Shown one piece after another: positions 9,890-18,309 of a stretch of 64,000 nucleotides of DNA. The notes below the pieces were generated by a model that had not been told where the DNA came from, did no database searches, and saw nothing but the letters and a program-made list of their open reading frames with translations. Source of the stretch: Candidatus Tachikawaea gelatinosa (GTDB taxonomy: Bacteria; Pseudomonadota; Gammaproteobacteria; Enterobacterales; Enterobacteriaceae). Position 1 is the first letter of the stretch; every line of letters begins with the position of its first letter. The translations under genes were made by a program, and so were the position numbers. The stretch spans positions 280,001-344,000 of the forward strand of contig NZ_AP014521.1 of assembly GCF_000828815.1 (NCBI RefSeq), read 5' to 3'.

Positions 9890-11098
9890 TTAACTAATAA
9901 TTAATTGTTTATTTTTTTGTAAACAAATATTTTTAATAAATTTTTTGTTAATATTTAGATGTTGCTCAAGCAAAAACTTTGGGGTATTAGATAACCATTG
10001 ATTTAAAGATATATCTGAATAATAGCTGCTTTTAAAAATTTCAAGAAAAATTAATAAAGTATTCCCAATATTTTCAATATAATGACCCATACCATATGGA
10101 ATAGAAACTACATCATATTGTTTAACATTATAAGTTCTAGACTCATTAGAAGAAGCAAAAATTCCTAACTTTCCTGTTCCTGAAATGTAATATTGCCATT
10201 CATCATTATTCGGATGCCAGTGTAACTCACGAATAGCTTTTGGTTGAAGTTCTATTAAAGCTGCTGATATAGTTTTAGATATAAAAAAATTAGAACTATC
10301 AGCTATTCTTACTGTTCCACCTGAAAGCGCTATCGGATTCTGTTTATACAAATTATGATAAAATTTTGTTGCAGACTTATCTTTTTTTTTTATATTATTA
10401 GATATTTCGTTATAGTTAGATATTTTTCCAGAAAAAATATATTTATTTTTTGTAGTGGGTAAGTTATAGAATATATGTTCAGGTAAATTAAAATTTTTTG
10501 ACAAAATTTTAATAGGAACATGTTTTAACCAATCACTTAATAAGAAGGTACTATCTTCATCAAAATTTCCGTTATCGAATACTAATAAAAATTCACAGCC
10601 ATCAGGCTCCATACCTTGAATAGAATGAGGAATTGCGGATGGAAAATACCATAAATCACCAGCTTGAATATCTTTAATAAAAAATTTTCCTTCAACGTCT
10701 AAAGCTGTTATTCTAGCTTTTCCATAAATCATATATGCCCATTCACTTTCTTTATGCCAATGAAGTTCACGTATTCCTCCACAATATAACCGCATATTAA
10801 CACCAGCAATGGTATGTGAAATTTTTATTTCTCTTTTAGTAACTTGTCTAGTCCATCCTCCACTTCCATAACGAATATGTGCATCTTTAAAAGAAAATTT
10901 TAAGTTAGGTAAAGTTCCATTATCTGTTTTTTCAGAATTAATTAATGTTTGATTTTTGTTAAATTTTTGAAAATTATTAGATTTTTGTTGATCATCAAAA
11001 TTATTAATATTTTTTCCATGAACATTATTTAATGTCAAAGCTAACGCACTACTTGCTGCTAATGTTATGAAATTTCTTCTAGAAATGGAAGATTTCAT
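9890..11098 (-). CDS. oxdC: Bicupin oxalate decarboxylase with twin-arginine signal
   Basis: Manganese bicupin predicted to convert oxalate to formate and CO2. Cupin 1 has RELHWHKESEW with metal ligands H113, H115, E119 and H158. Cupin 2 has RELHWHPNNDEW with H293, H295, E300 and H339, and E353 in FLEIF. The active-site lid reads DEDS (180-183), keeping the catalytic glutamate of the SENS lid of Bacillus OxdC, which favours decarboxylase over oxidase. The N-terminus has a twin-arginine signal (SRRNFIT then a hydrophobic stretch, residues 5-24), so the enzyme is probably exported folded. The start at 11098 is chosen over an in-frame start at 11173 because AAAGGAAA lies just before it and the Tat motif is then N-terminal. 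It sits where E. coli has ihfA, after pheT. Base composition matches the neighbours, so any transfer is old. Confidence 0.93.
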   Translation of the reverse strand: MKSSISRRNFITLAASSALALTLNNVHGKNINNFDDQQKSNNFQKFNKNQTLINSEKTDNGTLPNLKFSFKDAHIRYGSGGWTRQVTKREIKISHTIAGVNMRLYCGGIRELHWHKESEWAYMIYGKARITALDVEGKFFIKDIQAGDLWYFPSAIPHSIQGMEPDGCEFLLVFDNGNFDEDSTFLLSDWLKHVPIKILSKNFNLPEHIFYNLPTTKNKYIFSGKISNYNEISNNIKKKDKSATKFYHNLYKQNPIALSGGTVRIADSSNFFISKTISAALIELQPKAIRELHWHPNNDEWQYYISGTGKLGIFASSNESRTYNVKQYDVVSIPYGMGHYIENIGNTLLIFLEIFKSSYYSDISLNQWLSNTPKFLLEQHLNINKKFIKNICLQKNKQLIIS

Positions 11099-11278
11099 TA
11101 AATTTTTCCTTTTTAAAAAATTGAAAAGAAACTTTATAAAACTAAAAAAATAATAAATAATTCTTCTTATCAAGAAATATAATACTTTATTGATATAAGT
11201 TTAATAAAAAATTTAAAAAATTAAATTTAATATTATATTTATATAAATAAGTTGATAAAATCTATTATATGTAAGTTT

Positions 11279-13714
11279 TTATAGTTTCGTTATATCTTTA
11301 TCTCTTAAAAAAGCATTAAATTTTTTTTTCAAATTATATACACAAGCATTTATTGTTTGTGATATATCTTTTTCTGTAAGAGTATGTGTAAAACTTTGTA
11401 AAGTTATACGAAGAGATATGCTTTTGTATCCTTTTTTTATTTTTTCTCCGTAATATACGTCAAAAACATTTATACTTATCAAGTTTTTGATAGATTTTTC
11501 ACACTCTTTTATAATATCCATTGATAATATTGTATATGGAACAATAACTGATATATCTCGAGAATTAAAAGGATATTTTGAAATGTTATGTATTTTATTA
11601 ATTTTTTTTCTTTTTAAAATTTCATTAATAAACAGCTCAAAAACCACAATAGTACCGTGCAAATTTAATTTATTTTTTAAAATTGGATGCAATAATCCAA
11701 TATAACCAACATTTTTATTTGCTAAATAAACATTTGTGCTTGTATCAGGAATTAGTATTTGATGGTTCCCTCTACGAAATTCAATGTTTTTTGTATGTCC
11801 TAATAATTGAAATATTGACTCTAAAATTCCTTTTAAATCATAAAAATCTACATTTTTTTTTTTATAGTCCCAATGTTCCTCATGTCGTTCGCCAGTAATT
11901 ACAGCAGATAACATAAATTTTTGCTCTACTCCTAAATCTTGATTATCTTTAGGAAAGAAACAATATCCATGTTCAAAAAAATATAAATTATATATCTGTC
12001 TGTTTTGATTATAAGCTACTGTACTTAGTAATCCATATAAAAGAGAACAACGCATTGTAGACAAATCTTTCGAAATAGGATTTTTTAAAGATAAGATATT
12101 TTGATCTGGACTAATTAATTTTTGCATTAATGGAGAAATAAAACTATAAGTAATTATTTCTTGAAATCCTTTATTTGTTAATAAAGTTTTAACGTTTTTT
12201 AAAAGATTATAAGATTGATCATTATTAACAATCTTTAAACATGTTTTTATAGGAATATTAGGAATATTAGAATAACCATAAATACGTAAAATTTCTTCTA
12301 TTATATCTTCTTCATAAGATAAATCGTATCTCCAACTTGGTATTTTTATTACCCATTTTTTTGAATCTTTACTAATAATTTTTAACCCAATACGAATTAA
12401 TATATCGTTAATTTTTTCGTTTTTTATAAGATTTTTTCCTATAAAAGAATCTAAACGTTTACGAAATAATATTATTTTTTTAGGTAAGGGAAGATATTTT
12501 TTATAAGTTTTTTTAAAAATAGGACTAGCTTTAGCTTGTCCGCCGCAAATTGATAAAATTAGCTTTGATGCTTTCTCTAAAGCATAACTTTGTAAGTGAT
12601 AATCTATTTCTTGTTTATATTGTACAATAGAATTATTTTTTGATTTATAGCATTCTGGATTTATATAATCTTCAGAAGGAATAAAAAAACCGCAACCTAG
12701 AAATAGATTTGTTTTTTTTTGTTGCGTAAAAAAAGATAAGTTTTCAATTGATCCAATAATTTCAAGTATTTTTTCTTCATCTGATATAACCAATACATTT
12801 TTTTTTAAAATGTTTATTTTATTATTAATTAATTCAGTTTTTTCTTTATCAGAGGCTTTGCGTATAATAATAGCATTTTTAATTGAATTATAGTCAAAAA
12901 AACTAATAAAGTGACCTAATTCTAAAATAATATAATTTCTAATATCTGTTAATAAGTTTATTGGATGCATTCCACTATTTTTTAGTTTTTCTTGCATCCA
13001 TATTGGTGTAATAAAGTTAGTATTAACATTTTTGATAATTCTTCCTAAATATGTAGGACAAATGTTTTTATCAATAATTTTTATTGGAAGAACATCTTTT
13101 ATTTCTGATAGTATTGGATTTATTTTTGGAATGCTAAAAGTTGTATTATGAATTAAAGAAATTTCTCTAGAAAGTCCAAGAATATTTAAACAATCAGGAC
13201 GATTATAAGGAATACTAAAATCAATTATATGATCTTTTAAATTAAGATAATTAATTATGTTACTACCAACAATTGCATGATTAGATATTTGAAATGTGTT
13301 TGCAGATTTTTTAAAATTTTTTATTTGTAAATCATTATATGAACAAATTTTCATTTTAAATGAAAGTGTTGGTTTTATATGATCATTATGAATCTTTTTT
13401 TTAAAAAAATGTTCATCTAAAATAGCTATAGCTACTTTATTATTTACTTGGCATGATTTATGATATCCAACTTTGAAAATTTTTTTTTTGTTTTTTCCTA
13501 CATTGATTGTTATTAAATATTTTACAGTATTTAATAATGTATTCTTATTTTTTTCAGAAGCAACAATTTCTCCAATAATAACATTCTCAAATTTATTTAA
13601 TATAGGTTCAACAGAATTAATTTCTAATCCATACATAACCCATTTTTTAATTACTGTATTTTCTAAAGATAAATTATTGATCCATTCACATAACCAAGAT
13701 TCGCTAAATTTCAT
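11279..13714 (-). CDS. pheT: Phenylalanyl-tRNA synthetase beta subunit, editing site degenerate
   Basis: Beta chain of the alpha2-beta2 PheRS. The 811 residues (E. coli 795) include the N-terminal tRNA-binding OB fold (about 40-150), the B3/B4 region, the catalytic-like domain with RIYGYSNIPNIP, and the C-terminal anticodon-binding domain (about 715-811). The B3/B4 editing site that hydrolyses Tyr-tRNA(Phe) looks destroyed. The E. coli H261 position is S271 (ISFFD for MHAFD), the HTDAS motif holding T354 and A356 reads KNNSI (359-363), and the MGGIFGGEHSG loop is replaced by unrelated sequence. It begins 13 bases after pheS, with AGGAC before the ATG. Synthetic function should be intact; proofreading is probably lost. 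Confidence 0.96.
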   Translation of the reverse strand: MKFSESWLCEWINNLSLENTVIKKWVMYGLEINSVEPILNKFENVIIGEIVASEKNKNTLLNTVKYLITINVGKNKKKIFKVGYHKSCQVNNKVAIAILDEHFFKKKIHNDHIKPTLSFKMKICSYNDLQIKNFKKSANTFQISNHAIVGSNIINYLNLKDHIIDFSIPYNRPDCLNILGLSREISLIHNTTFSIPKINPILSEIKDVLPIKIIDKNICPTYLGRIIKNVNTNFITPIWMQEKLKNSGMHPINLLTDIRNYIILELGHFISFFDYNSIKNAIIIRKASDKEKTELINNKINILKKNVLVISDEEKILEIIGSIENLSFFTQQKKTNLFLGCGFFIPSEDYINPECYKSKNNSIVQYKQEIDYHLQSYALEKASKLILSICGGQAKASPIFKKTYKKYLPLPKKIILFRKRLDSFIGKNLIKNEKINDILIRIGLKIISKDSKKWVIKIPSWRYDLSYEEDIIEEILRIYGYSNIPNIPIKTCLKIVNNDQSYNLLKNVKTLLTNKGFQEIITYSFISPLMQKLISPDQNILSLKNPISKDLSTMRCSLLYGLLSTVAYNQNRQIYNLYFFEHGYCFFPKDNQDLGVEQKFMLSAVITGERHEEHWDYKKKNVDFYDLKGILESIFQLLGHTKNIEFRRGNHQILIPDTSTNVYLANKNVGYIGLLHPILKNKLNLHGTIVVFELFINEILKRKKINKIHNISKYPFNSRDISVIVPYTILSMDIIKECEKSIKNLISINVFDVYYGEKIKKGYKSISLRITLQSFTHTLTEKDISQTINACVYNLKKKFNAFLRDKDITKL

Positions 13715-13727
13715 GTAATGTCCTGTA

Positions 13728-14711
13728 TTAATGGAATTGCTTTAAAAAACGTACATCATTTTCAAAAAAAATACGCAAATCAGTGATTTTATATCTTAAC
13801 ATTGTTAATCTTTCTACTCCCATTCCGAATGCTATTCCAGAATAAAGATTGGAATCAATGTTACCTTCTTTTAGCACTTTTGGGTGTACCATGCCACAAC
13901 CTAATACTTCTAGCCATTTTTTATCACTGCGCATTATATCTACTTCAGCAGAAGGTTCTGTAAAAGGAAAATAAGAAGGACGAAAACGTATTTCTATATC
14001 TTTTTCAAAAAAAAGTTTTAAAAAAGAACTTAATATCCACTTAAGATTTGCAAAACTAATGTTTTTTTCTACCATTAAACCTTCTATTTGATGAAACATA
14101 GGTGTATGGGTACGATCGTAATCGTTACGATATACACGACCTGATGTAATAAAACGTAGAGGTGGGTTATATTTCTTCATTATTCTATTTTGAATACTAG
14201 ATGTTTGAGTACGTAATAATCGATGTTCATCAAACCAAAATGTATCATGTTCTGTGCGTGCAGGATGATTTTCAGGGATATTTAAAGCATCAAAATTATA
14301 ATAAGAATTTTCTATTTCTAAACCATTTACTATATTAAAACCTAAGTTATTAAAAAATAATTCAATTTCGTAAATAGTTTGAATAATTGGATGCAACTTA
14401 CCACATCTTGTGTTCCTTCCAGGAAGTGTTATATCCATTTTTTCGTTGTTTAAAAAATCATTAGTTTTTTCTTTCTCCAAAAAAATTTTGCGGTTTGTTA
14501 ATTCAATTATTATTTTTTTCTTTGATATATTGATTAATTGACCTAATATACGACGTTCATTAATTGGCATACTATGCAATAGTTGTATTTTTTTTGTTAA
14601 TATTCCTTTTTTTCCTAAATATTGAATACGTATTTTTTCTAAATTTTTGATATTATCTGATTTATTAATAGCTTCTAATATAATTGTTGTTAATTCTTCA
14701 ATTTGATACAT
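13728..14711 (-). CDS. pheS: Phenylalanyl-tRNA synthetase alpha subunit
   Basis: Catalytic alpha chain of PheRS, charging tRNA(Phe). The 327 residues match E. coli PheS (327). An N-terminal coiled-coil arm (about 1-85) is followed by the class II catalytic domain: motif 2 in RVYRNDYDRTHTPMFHQIEG, then FRPSYFPFTEPSAEVD and WLEVLGCGMVHP, and motif 3 GMGVERLTMLRY. It is followed directly by pheT and preceded by rplT with a 104-base spacer that lacks the pheM leader peptide of E. coli. Confidence 0.98.
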   Translation of the reverse strand: MYQIEELTTIILEAINKSDNIKNLEKIRIQYLGKKGILTKKIQLLHSMPINERRILGQLINISKKKIIIELTNRKIFLEKEKTNDFLNNEKMDITLPGRNTRCGKLHPIIQTIYEIELFFNNLGFNIVNGLEIENSYYNFDALNIPENHPARTEHDTFWFDEHRLLRTQTSSIQNRIMKKYNPPLRFITSGRVYRNDYDRTHTPMFHQIEGLMVEKNISFANLKWILSSFLKLFFEKDIEIRFRPSYFPFTEPSAEVDIMRSDKKWLEVLGCGMVHPKVLKEGNIDSNLYSGIAFGMGVERLTMLRYKITDLRIFFENDVRFLKQFH

Positions 14712-14781
14712 TTTTTTAATAAAAAAATAATAATTTTTATATTATTCAATTCATGAAACAATAAAAATTTATGTTTTAAAT

Positions 14782-14807
14782 ATTGCTGAAAAATTATTTT
14801 CAGCAAT
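14782..14807 (-). terminator. Perfect stem-loop between rplT and pheS
   Basis: An 11-bp perfect inverted repeat (14782-14792 and 14797-14807) with a 4-base loop lies 8 bases after the rplT stop. Read on the minus strand it begins ATTGCTGAAAA. It lacks a good T run, so it may be a weak terminator, an attenuator limiting read-through into pheST, or a 3'-end stabiliser for the ribosomal-protein mRNA. No phenylalanine-rich leader peptide is found beside it. Confidence 0.55.
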
Positions 14808-14815
14808 GGTATATT

Positions 14816-15178
14816 TTATACAGATTTTGGTAAAATTTTTGTTCTTTCAATTAGTGTATTAAAAGCAGGTTTATCAAAAACAGCTATATCTGCTAAAACT
14901 TTTCTATTGATTTGAATTGATAATTTTTTTAATCTGTTAATAACATGACTATAAGATAATCCATTTTGTCGTGCAGCAGCATTTATACGAGTAATCCATA
15001 ATTTTCTAAATTGACGTTTTTTTTGTTTTCGATCACGGTAAGCATATTGCTCAGATTTCATAACTGCTTGAAAAGCTACTCGATAAGATCGAGAACGTGC
15101 TCCATAATATCCTTTCGCGCGTTTTAAAATTTTTTTGTGACGTGCATGAGCAGATACACCACGTTTTACACGAGGCAT
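14816..15178 (-). CDS. rplT: Large ribosomal subunit protein L20
   Basis: L20 binds 23S rRNA early in 50S assembly and in E. coli represses its own operon at the rpmI leader. The 120 residues (E. coli 118) begin [17 protein letters not shown] and keep [19 protein letters not shown] and [15 protein letters not shown] strong AAGGAG ribosome binding site precedes the ATG. It lies 39 bases after rpmI in the infC-rpmI-rplT group. Confidence 0.98.
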   Translation of the reverse strand: MPRVKRGVSAHARHKKILKRAKGYYGARSRSYRVAFQAVMKSEQYAYRDRKQKKRQFRKLWITRINAAARQNGLSYSHVINRLKKLSIQINRKVLADIAVFDKPAFNTLIERTKILPKSV

Positions 15179-15217
15179 AATTGTCTCCTTTTTCTTAATT
15201 GTAACTTAAGTATATTA

Positions 15218-15415
15218 TTATACATATGGTAAACACATTATTACTGAATTTCTATTACTTTTTGATATAATTCCTTTAGAGCGTAATGATCTTTTTCGTT
15301 TTGTATTTTTTTTAGTAAGAATATGACGTAAATTGGCATGTTTATATTTAAAATTACCAGAAGACGTTTTTTTAAATCTTTTAGCTGCGCTTTTAATTGT
15401 TTTTATTTTAGGCAT
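15218..15415 (-). CDS. rpmI: Large ribosomal subunit protein L35
   Basis: Small basic 50S protein of 65 residues, the same length as in E. coli. It starts [16 protein letters not shown], the usual L35 opening. The start is preceded only by a weak GGAT about 12 bases upstream. This is compatible with the E. coli arrangement in which rpmI translation is controlled by L20 binding to structured leader RNA; a candidate hairpin for that lies at 15465-15487. Confidence 0.97.
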   Translation of the reverse strand: MPKIKTIKSAAKRFKKTSSGNFKYKHANLRHILTKKNTKRKRSLRSKGIISKSNRNSVIMCLPYV

Positions 15416-15464
15416 ATTAAATTTTATCCAATTTTATGAAAAATTTATCAAAATATACAATTAT

Positions 15465-15487
15465 CCGTACAGCTTAAAGCTATACGG
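15465..15487 (-). promoter_or_regulatory. Leader hairpin before rpmI, candidate L20 autoregulatory site
   Basis: Inverted repeat in the infC-rpmI spacer. On the minus strand it reads CCGTATAGCTT, one base, AAGCTGTACGG, giving an 11-bp stem with one U-G wobble. On the plus strand the same position is a C-A mismatch, so the structure is specific to the transcribed strand. In E. coli, L20 represses rpmI-rplT through a stem mimicking its 23S rRNA site plus a pseudoknot in this interval. Equivalence is inferred from position only. Confidence 0.5.
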
Positions 15488-15512
15488 ATATAAAATTTGT
15501 TTTCGAGATATC

Positions 15513-16052
15513 TTATTTTTTTTTCGGTGCAAGCATCATAATCATTTGTCGACCTTCAATTTTTGAAGGAAAAAATTCTACTGTTGATAATTCAATTAAA
15601 TCATTTTTAATACGATTAAGCATATCTATTCCAATTTGTTGATGTGCCATTTCTCGTCCTCTAAAACGTATAGTTACTTTAGTTTTATCTCCTAAATTTA
15701 AAAATTTTATGAGGTTTCGTAACTTAATTTTGTAATCACCTTCATCTGTATTTGGACGAAACTTAATTTCTTTTATTTGAATAATTTTTTGTTTTTTCTT
15801 CTGTTCTTTAGAAGATTTATTTTTCTCATAAAGAAATTTACCATAGTCTATAATACGACAAACAGGTGGGTTAGCATTTGAGCTAATTTCTACTAAATCA
15901 ACACCTGCTTCTGTTGATTTTTCTAAAGCTTGACGTAAACTCATAATACCTAATTGAACTCCGTTTTCATCTGTTAAACGGACTTCCGTTGCACGAATTT
16001 CATAATTAATACGATTTGGACGCATTATTTGTATTTTTTTTCCACCTTTAAT
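15513..16052 (-). CDS. infC: Translation initiation factor IF-3 (ATT start)
   Basis: IF-3 binds the 30S subunit, prevents premature 50S joining and checks the start codon. An in-frame ATG at 16025 would remove the N-terminus. The ATT at 16050-16052 gives an opening of [15 protein letters not shown], matching E. coli (KGGKRVQTARPNRIN) and a length of 179 (E. coli 180). An exceptionally strong AAAAGGAGGA site sits 8 bases upstream. The rare AUU start is the basis of IF-3 autoregulation in enterobacteria. Conserved stretches include [23 protein letters not shown] and [16 protein letters not shown]. It lies 16 bases after thrS, and its ribosome binding site touches the thrS stop codon. Confidence 0.96.
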   Translation of the reverse strand: MKGGKKIQIMRPNRINYEIRATEVRLTDENGVQLGIMSLRQALEKSTEAGVDLVEISSNANPPVCRIIDYGKFLYEKNKSSKEQKKKQKIIQIKEIKFRPNTDEGDYKIKLRNLIKFLNLGDKTKVTIRFRGREMAHQQIGIDMLNRIKNDLIELSTVEFFPSKIEGRQMIMMLAPKKK

Positions 16053-16070
16053 ACTTTATTTCCTCCTTTT
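16050..16070 (-). promoter_or_regulatory. infC initiation region: AUU start with strong Shine-Dalgarno
   Basis: The Shine-Dalgarno AAAAGGAGGA (minus strand, 16061-16070) stands before an ATT start (16050-16052) and overlaps the TAA stop of thrS (16069-16071). The pairing of a near-perfect Shine-Dalgarno with a non-canonical start is the hallmark of IF-3 autogenous control. Confidence 0.9.
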
Positions 16071-17991
16071 AAGAAATATTTCTATCAGAAATTTCTTGCA
16101 TTAATTGACTAATAAATAAATCAATATTTATTGATCCAAGATTTTTACCACGATATGTACGAACAGTCACTGTTTTATTTTTTATTTCTTTTTCTCCAAA
16201 AAACAGTAAATAAGGAACACGTAATAATATATATTCACGAATTTTAAATCCTATTTTTTCGTTTCTCAGATCAGTTTTTATACGAAGTTTTGGATATTGT
16301 AAACATAATTTTTTTTTTAAATTTTTAACATATTCTATTTGATTAGAGTTGATATTTATTAAAACTGCTTGTACTGGAGAAATCCAAGTAGGTAAAAAAC
16401 CAGCGAATTCTTCAATTAAAATTCCAATAAAACGCTCAATTGATCCAAGAATAGCTCTATGAATTATAATCGGTTTTTCTCGACAGTTTTTTTCATTAAT
16501 ATATGTAATATTTAAATTTTTTGAAAGAGAAAAATCTAATTGAATAGTTCCACATTGCCATTCTCTATTTAAACAATCATGTAAAATAAATTCAATTTTT
16601 GGGCCATAAAACGCTCCTTCGCCTATTTGGTATTGAAAATCAATGTCGTTTTTTTTTAATAAATCAGCTAATATTTTTTCTGATTTATTCCAAACATCTA
16701 TATCTCCAATATGTTTTTTAGGTCTTGTTGAAAGTTTTACATCAATCTTTTTAAAACCAAAAATTTTATATATATCATATATTGTATGAATACAATGATT
16801 TACTTCATTAGATATTTGTTTTTCTGTACAAAAAATATGTGCATCATCTTGAGTAAAGTTTCTTAAACGCATTAATCCATGTAAAGATCCTGATGATTCA
16901 TTTCTATGACAACTACCAAATTCAGCCATTCTTATAGGTAAATCTCGATATGATTTAATATTTTGTTTAAAAATTTGTGCATGTCCTGGACAGTTCATTG
17001 GCTTTATACAAAAATTACGATTTTCTGATACTATTGTAAACATTGAATCTTTATAATTTTCCCAATGTCCCGTTTTTTTCCATAAATTTTGGTCTAAAAT
17101 AAGAGGAGATTTTACTTCTTGATAATTGTATTTTTTTAATTTATGTCTAATTAAATTTTTTAACTCTTGAAATATTATCCAACCATTATTATGCCAAAAA
17201 ACTGATCCTGCAGCTTCTTCTTGTACATGAAAAAGATTACATTGTTTCCCTAATTTTCGATGATCACGTTTATTTATTTCTGCTATTTTAAGTAAATAGT
17301 TATTTAATTCTTTTCTATTTTTATAACATACTCCATGTATTCGTTGTAACATTTTATTGTTACTATTATTTTGCCAATAAGCACCTGAAATTTTTTCTAA
17401 TTTAAAATAGTTACAGAAATTTATATCTGATACTAAAGGGCTAAAACACATATCTACATAATTTTTACAAAAATAAAGATTTATAAGAGTATCTTTTGAG
17501 ATATTTTTCTTTAATACTTGTATTTTATATGATTCTTTTCTTTCATTAAATATATTATATGCATTTTGCCAAGTTACTGTTTTTTTTGAAATTAAACGTT
17601 TTTTATTTATAAAAGTATTTATATACTGCTCTAAAAATAAAAGATCGTTTACATTGATAGAGTAATCTAAATCAATATCATAGTAGAAACCGTTTTCTGT
17701 AATTGAATATGTAGCCATTTTACTTGTTGGCCATCTTTTTTTAATAGCATAACCTAGCAGATAAACACAGGAATTACGTATTATTTTAATACTTTCGTCA
17801 TTTTCTAATAAAATAAATTCTAAAAAAGAATCTTTTTCAATATAATCTGTTATATCTGATAGTTTACCATTTATTTTAAACGTAACACAATTTTCATATG
17901 GAACGAAATTAACATTGTTTACTATGTCTAATATTTGAATTTTAGAGTCATATTTTAATTTATTTCCACAAGGAAAAGTAACGATAGGCAT
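16069..17991 (-). CDS. thrS: Threonyl-tRNA synthetase, editing site degenerate
   Basis: Class II synthetase charging tRNA(Thr). The 640 residues (E. coli 642) comprise a TGS domain (1-60), the N2 editing domain (about 62-225), the catalytic core and the C-terminal anticodon-binding domain. The core keeps the zinc site (CIKPMNCPGH and later histidines), motif 2 FGSCHRNESSGSLHGL and motif 3 AILGSIERFIGIL. In the editing domain, alignment without gaps puts N73 and Y77 where E. coli has catalytic H73 and H77, and L186 in place of H186, while C182 remains. Clearance of Ser-tRNA(Thr) is therefore probably lost. AAGGA precedes the ATG. No tRNA-like thrS operator was recognised. First gene of the thrS-infC-rpmI-rplT-pheST block. 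Confidence 0.97.
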   Translation of the reverse strand: MPIVTFPCGNKLKYDSKIQILDIVNNVNFVPYENCVTFKINGKLSDITDYIEKDSFLEFILLENDESIKIIRNSCVYLLGYAIKKRWPTSKMATYSITENGFYYDIDLDYSINVNDLLFLEQYINTFINKKRLISKKTVTWQNAYNIFNERKESYKIQVLKKNISKDTLINLYFCKNYVDMCFSPLVSDINFCNYFKLEKISGAYWQNNSNNKMLQRIHGVCYKNRKELNNYLLKIAEINKRDHRKLGKQCNLFHVQEEAAGSVFWHNNGWIIFQELKNLIRHKLKKYNYQEVKSPLILDQNLWKKTGHWENYKDSMFTIVSENRNFCIKPMNCPGHAQIFKQNIKSYRDLPIRMAEFGSCHRNESSGSLHGLMRLRNFTQDDAHIFCTEKQISNEVNHCIHTIYDIYKIFGFKKIDVKLSTRPKKHIGDIDVWNKSEKILADLLKKNDIDFQYQIGEGAFYGPKIEFILHDCLNREWQCGTIQLDFSLSKNLNITYINEKNCREKPIIIHRAILGSIERFIGILIEEFAGFLPTWISPVQAVLININSNQIEYVKNLKKKLCLQYPKLRIKTDLRNEKIGFKIREYILLRVPYLLFFGEKEIKNKTVTVRTYRGKNLGSINIDLFISQLMQEISDRNIS

Positions 17992-18309
17992 TTTATATCC
18001 TTGCTTTTAAAATAAAAAATCTTTAAAAAAAATATTTTGTGTGTATTAAAAATTTTAAAATTTATATAAGTAAAATTCATTATATATATTTTTATTAATT
18101 TTTAAAATTTATATAAAATTTATAACAATAGAATGAGCTAAAAAATATTACTAAAAACTAAAATTAAAAAATATTCTATTTTATAATATTTTTTTAATTT
18201 TAGTTTTTTATAAAAAAATAAAAAGTTTTTTAAATATAGTATATTTTTAAAAAAAAATGAGTTTTTTAGAAGATTGTTCATAAAAATAATAGAAAATTTG
18301 GATGTATTT
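17992..18309. other. AT-rich divergent spacer between thrS and ydjM
   Basis: About 318 bases of nearly pure A+T without a gene. It should hold promoters for both the translation block (minus) and ydjM (plus), but none could be assigned with confidence. Its main feature is the long inverted repeat at 18153-18208. Confidence 0.6.
18153..18208. repeat. Long inverted repeat upstream of thrS and ydjM
   Basis: The left arm 18153-18175 and right arm 18185-18208 are complementary over about 23 bp with a single-base bulge in a T run, separated by a 9-base loop. The pairing includes the non-homopolymer words AAAACTAAAATT and AATTTTAGTTTT, so it is not only a trivial product of AT richness. It could form a transcript hairpin in the 5' leader of either gene or a DNA cruciform. 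Confidence 0.8.

Noticed and set aside
9890-11098. Possible oxalate oxidase or generic germin-like cupin instead of decarboxylase
   Set aside because: Two cupin domains, both full ligand sets, and a lid retaining the catalytic glutamate match OxdC rather than single-domain germin oxidases.
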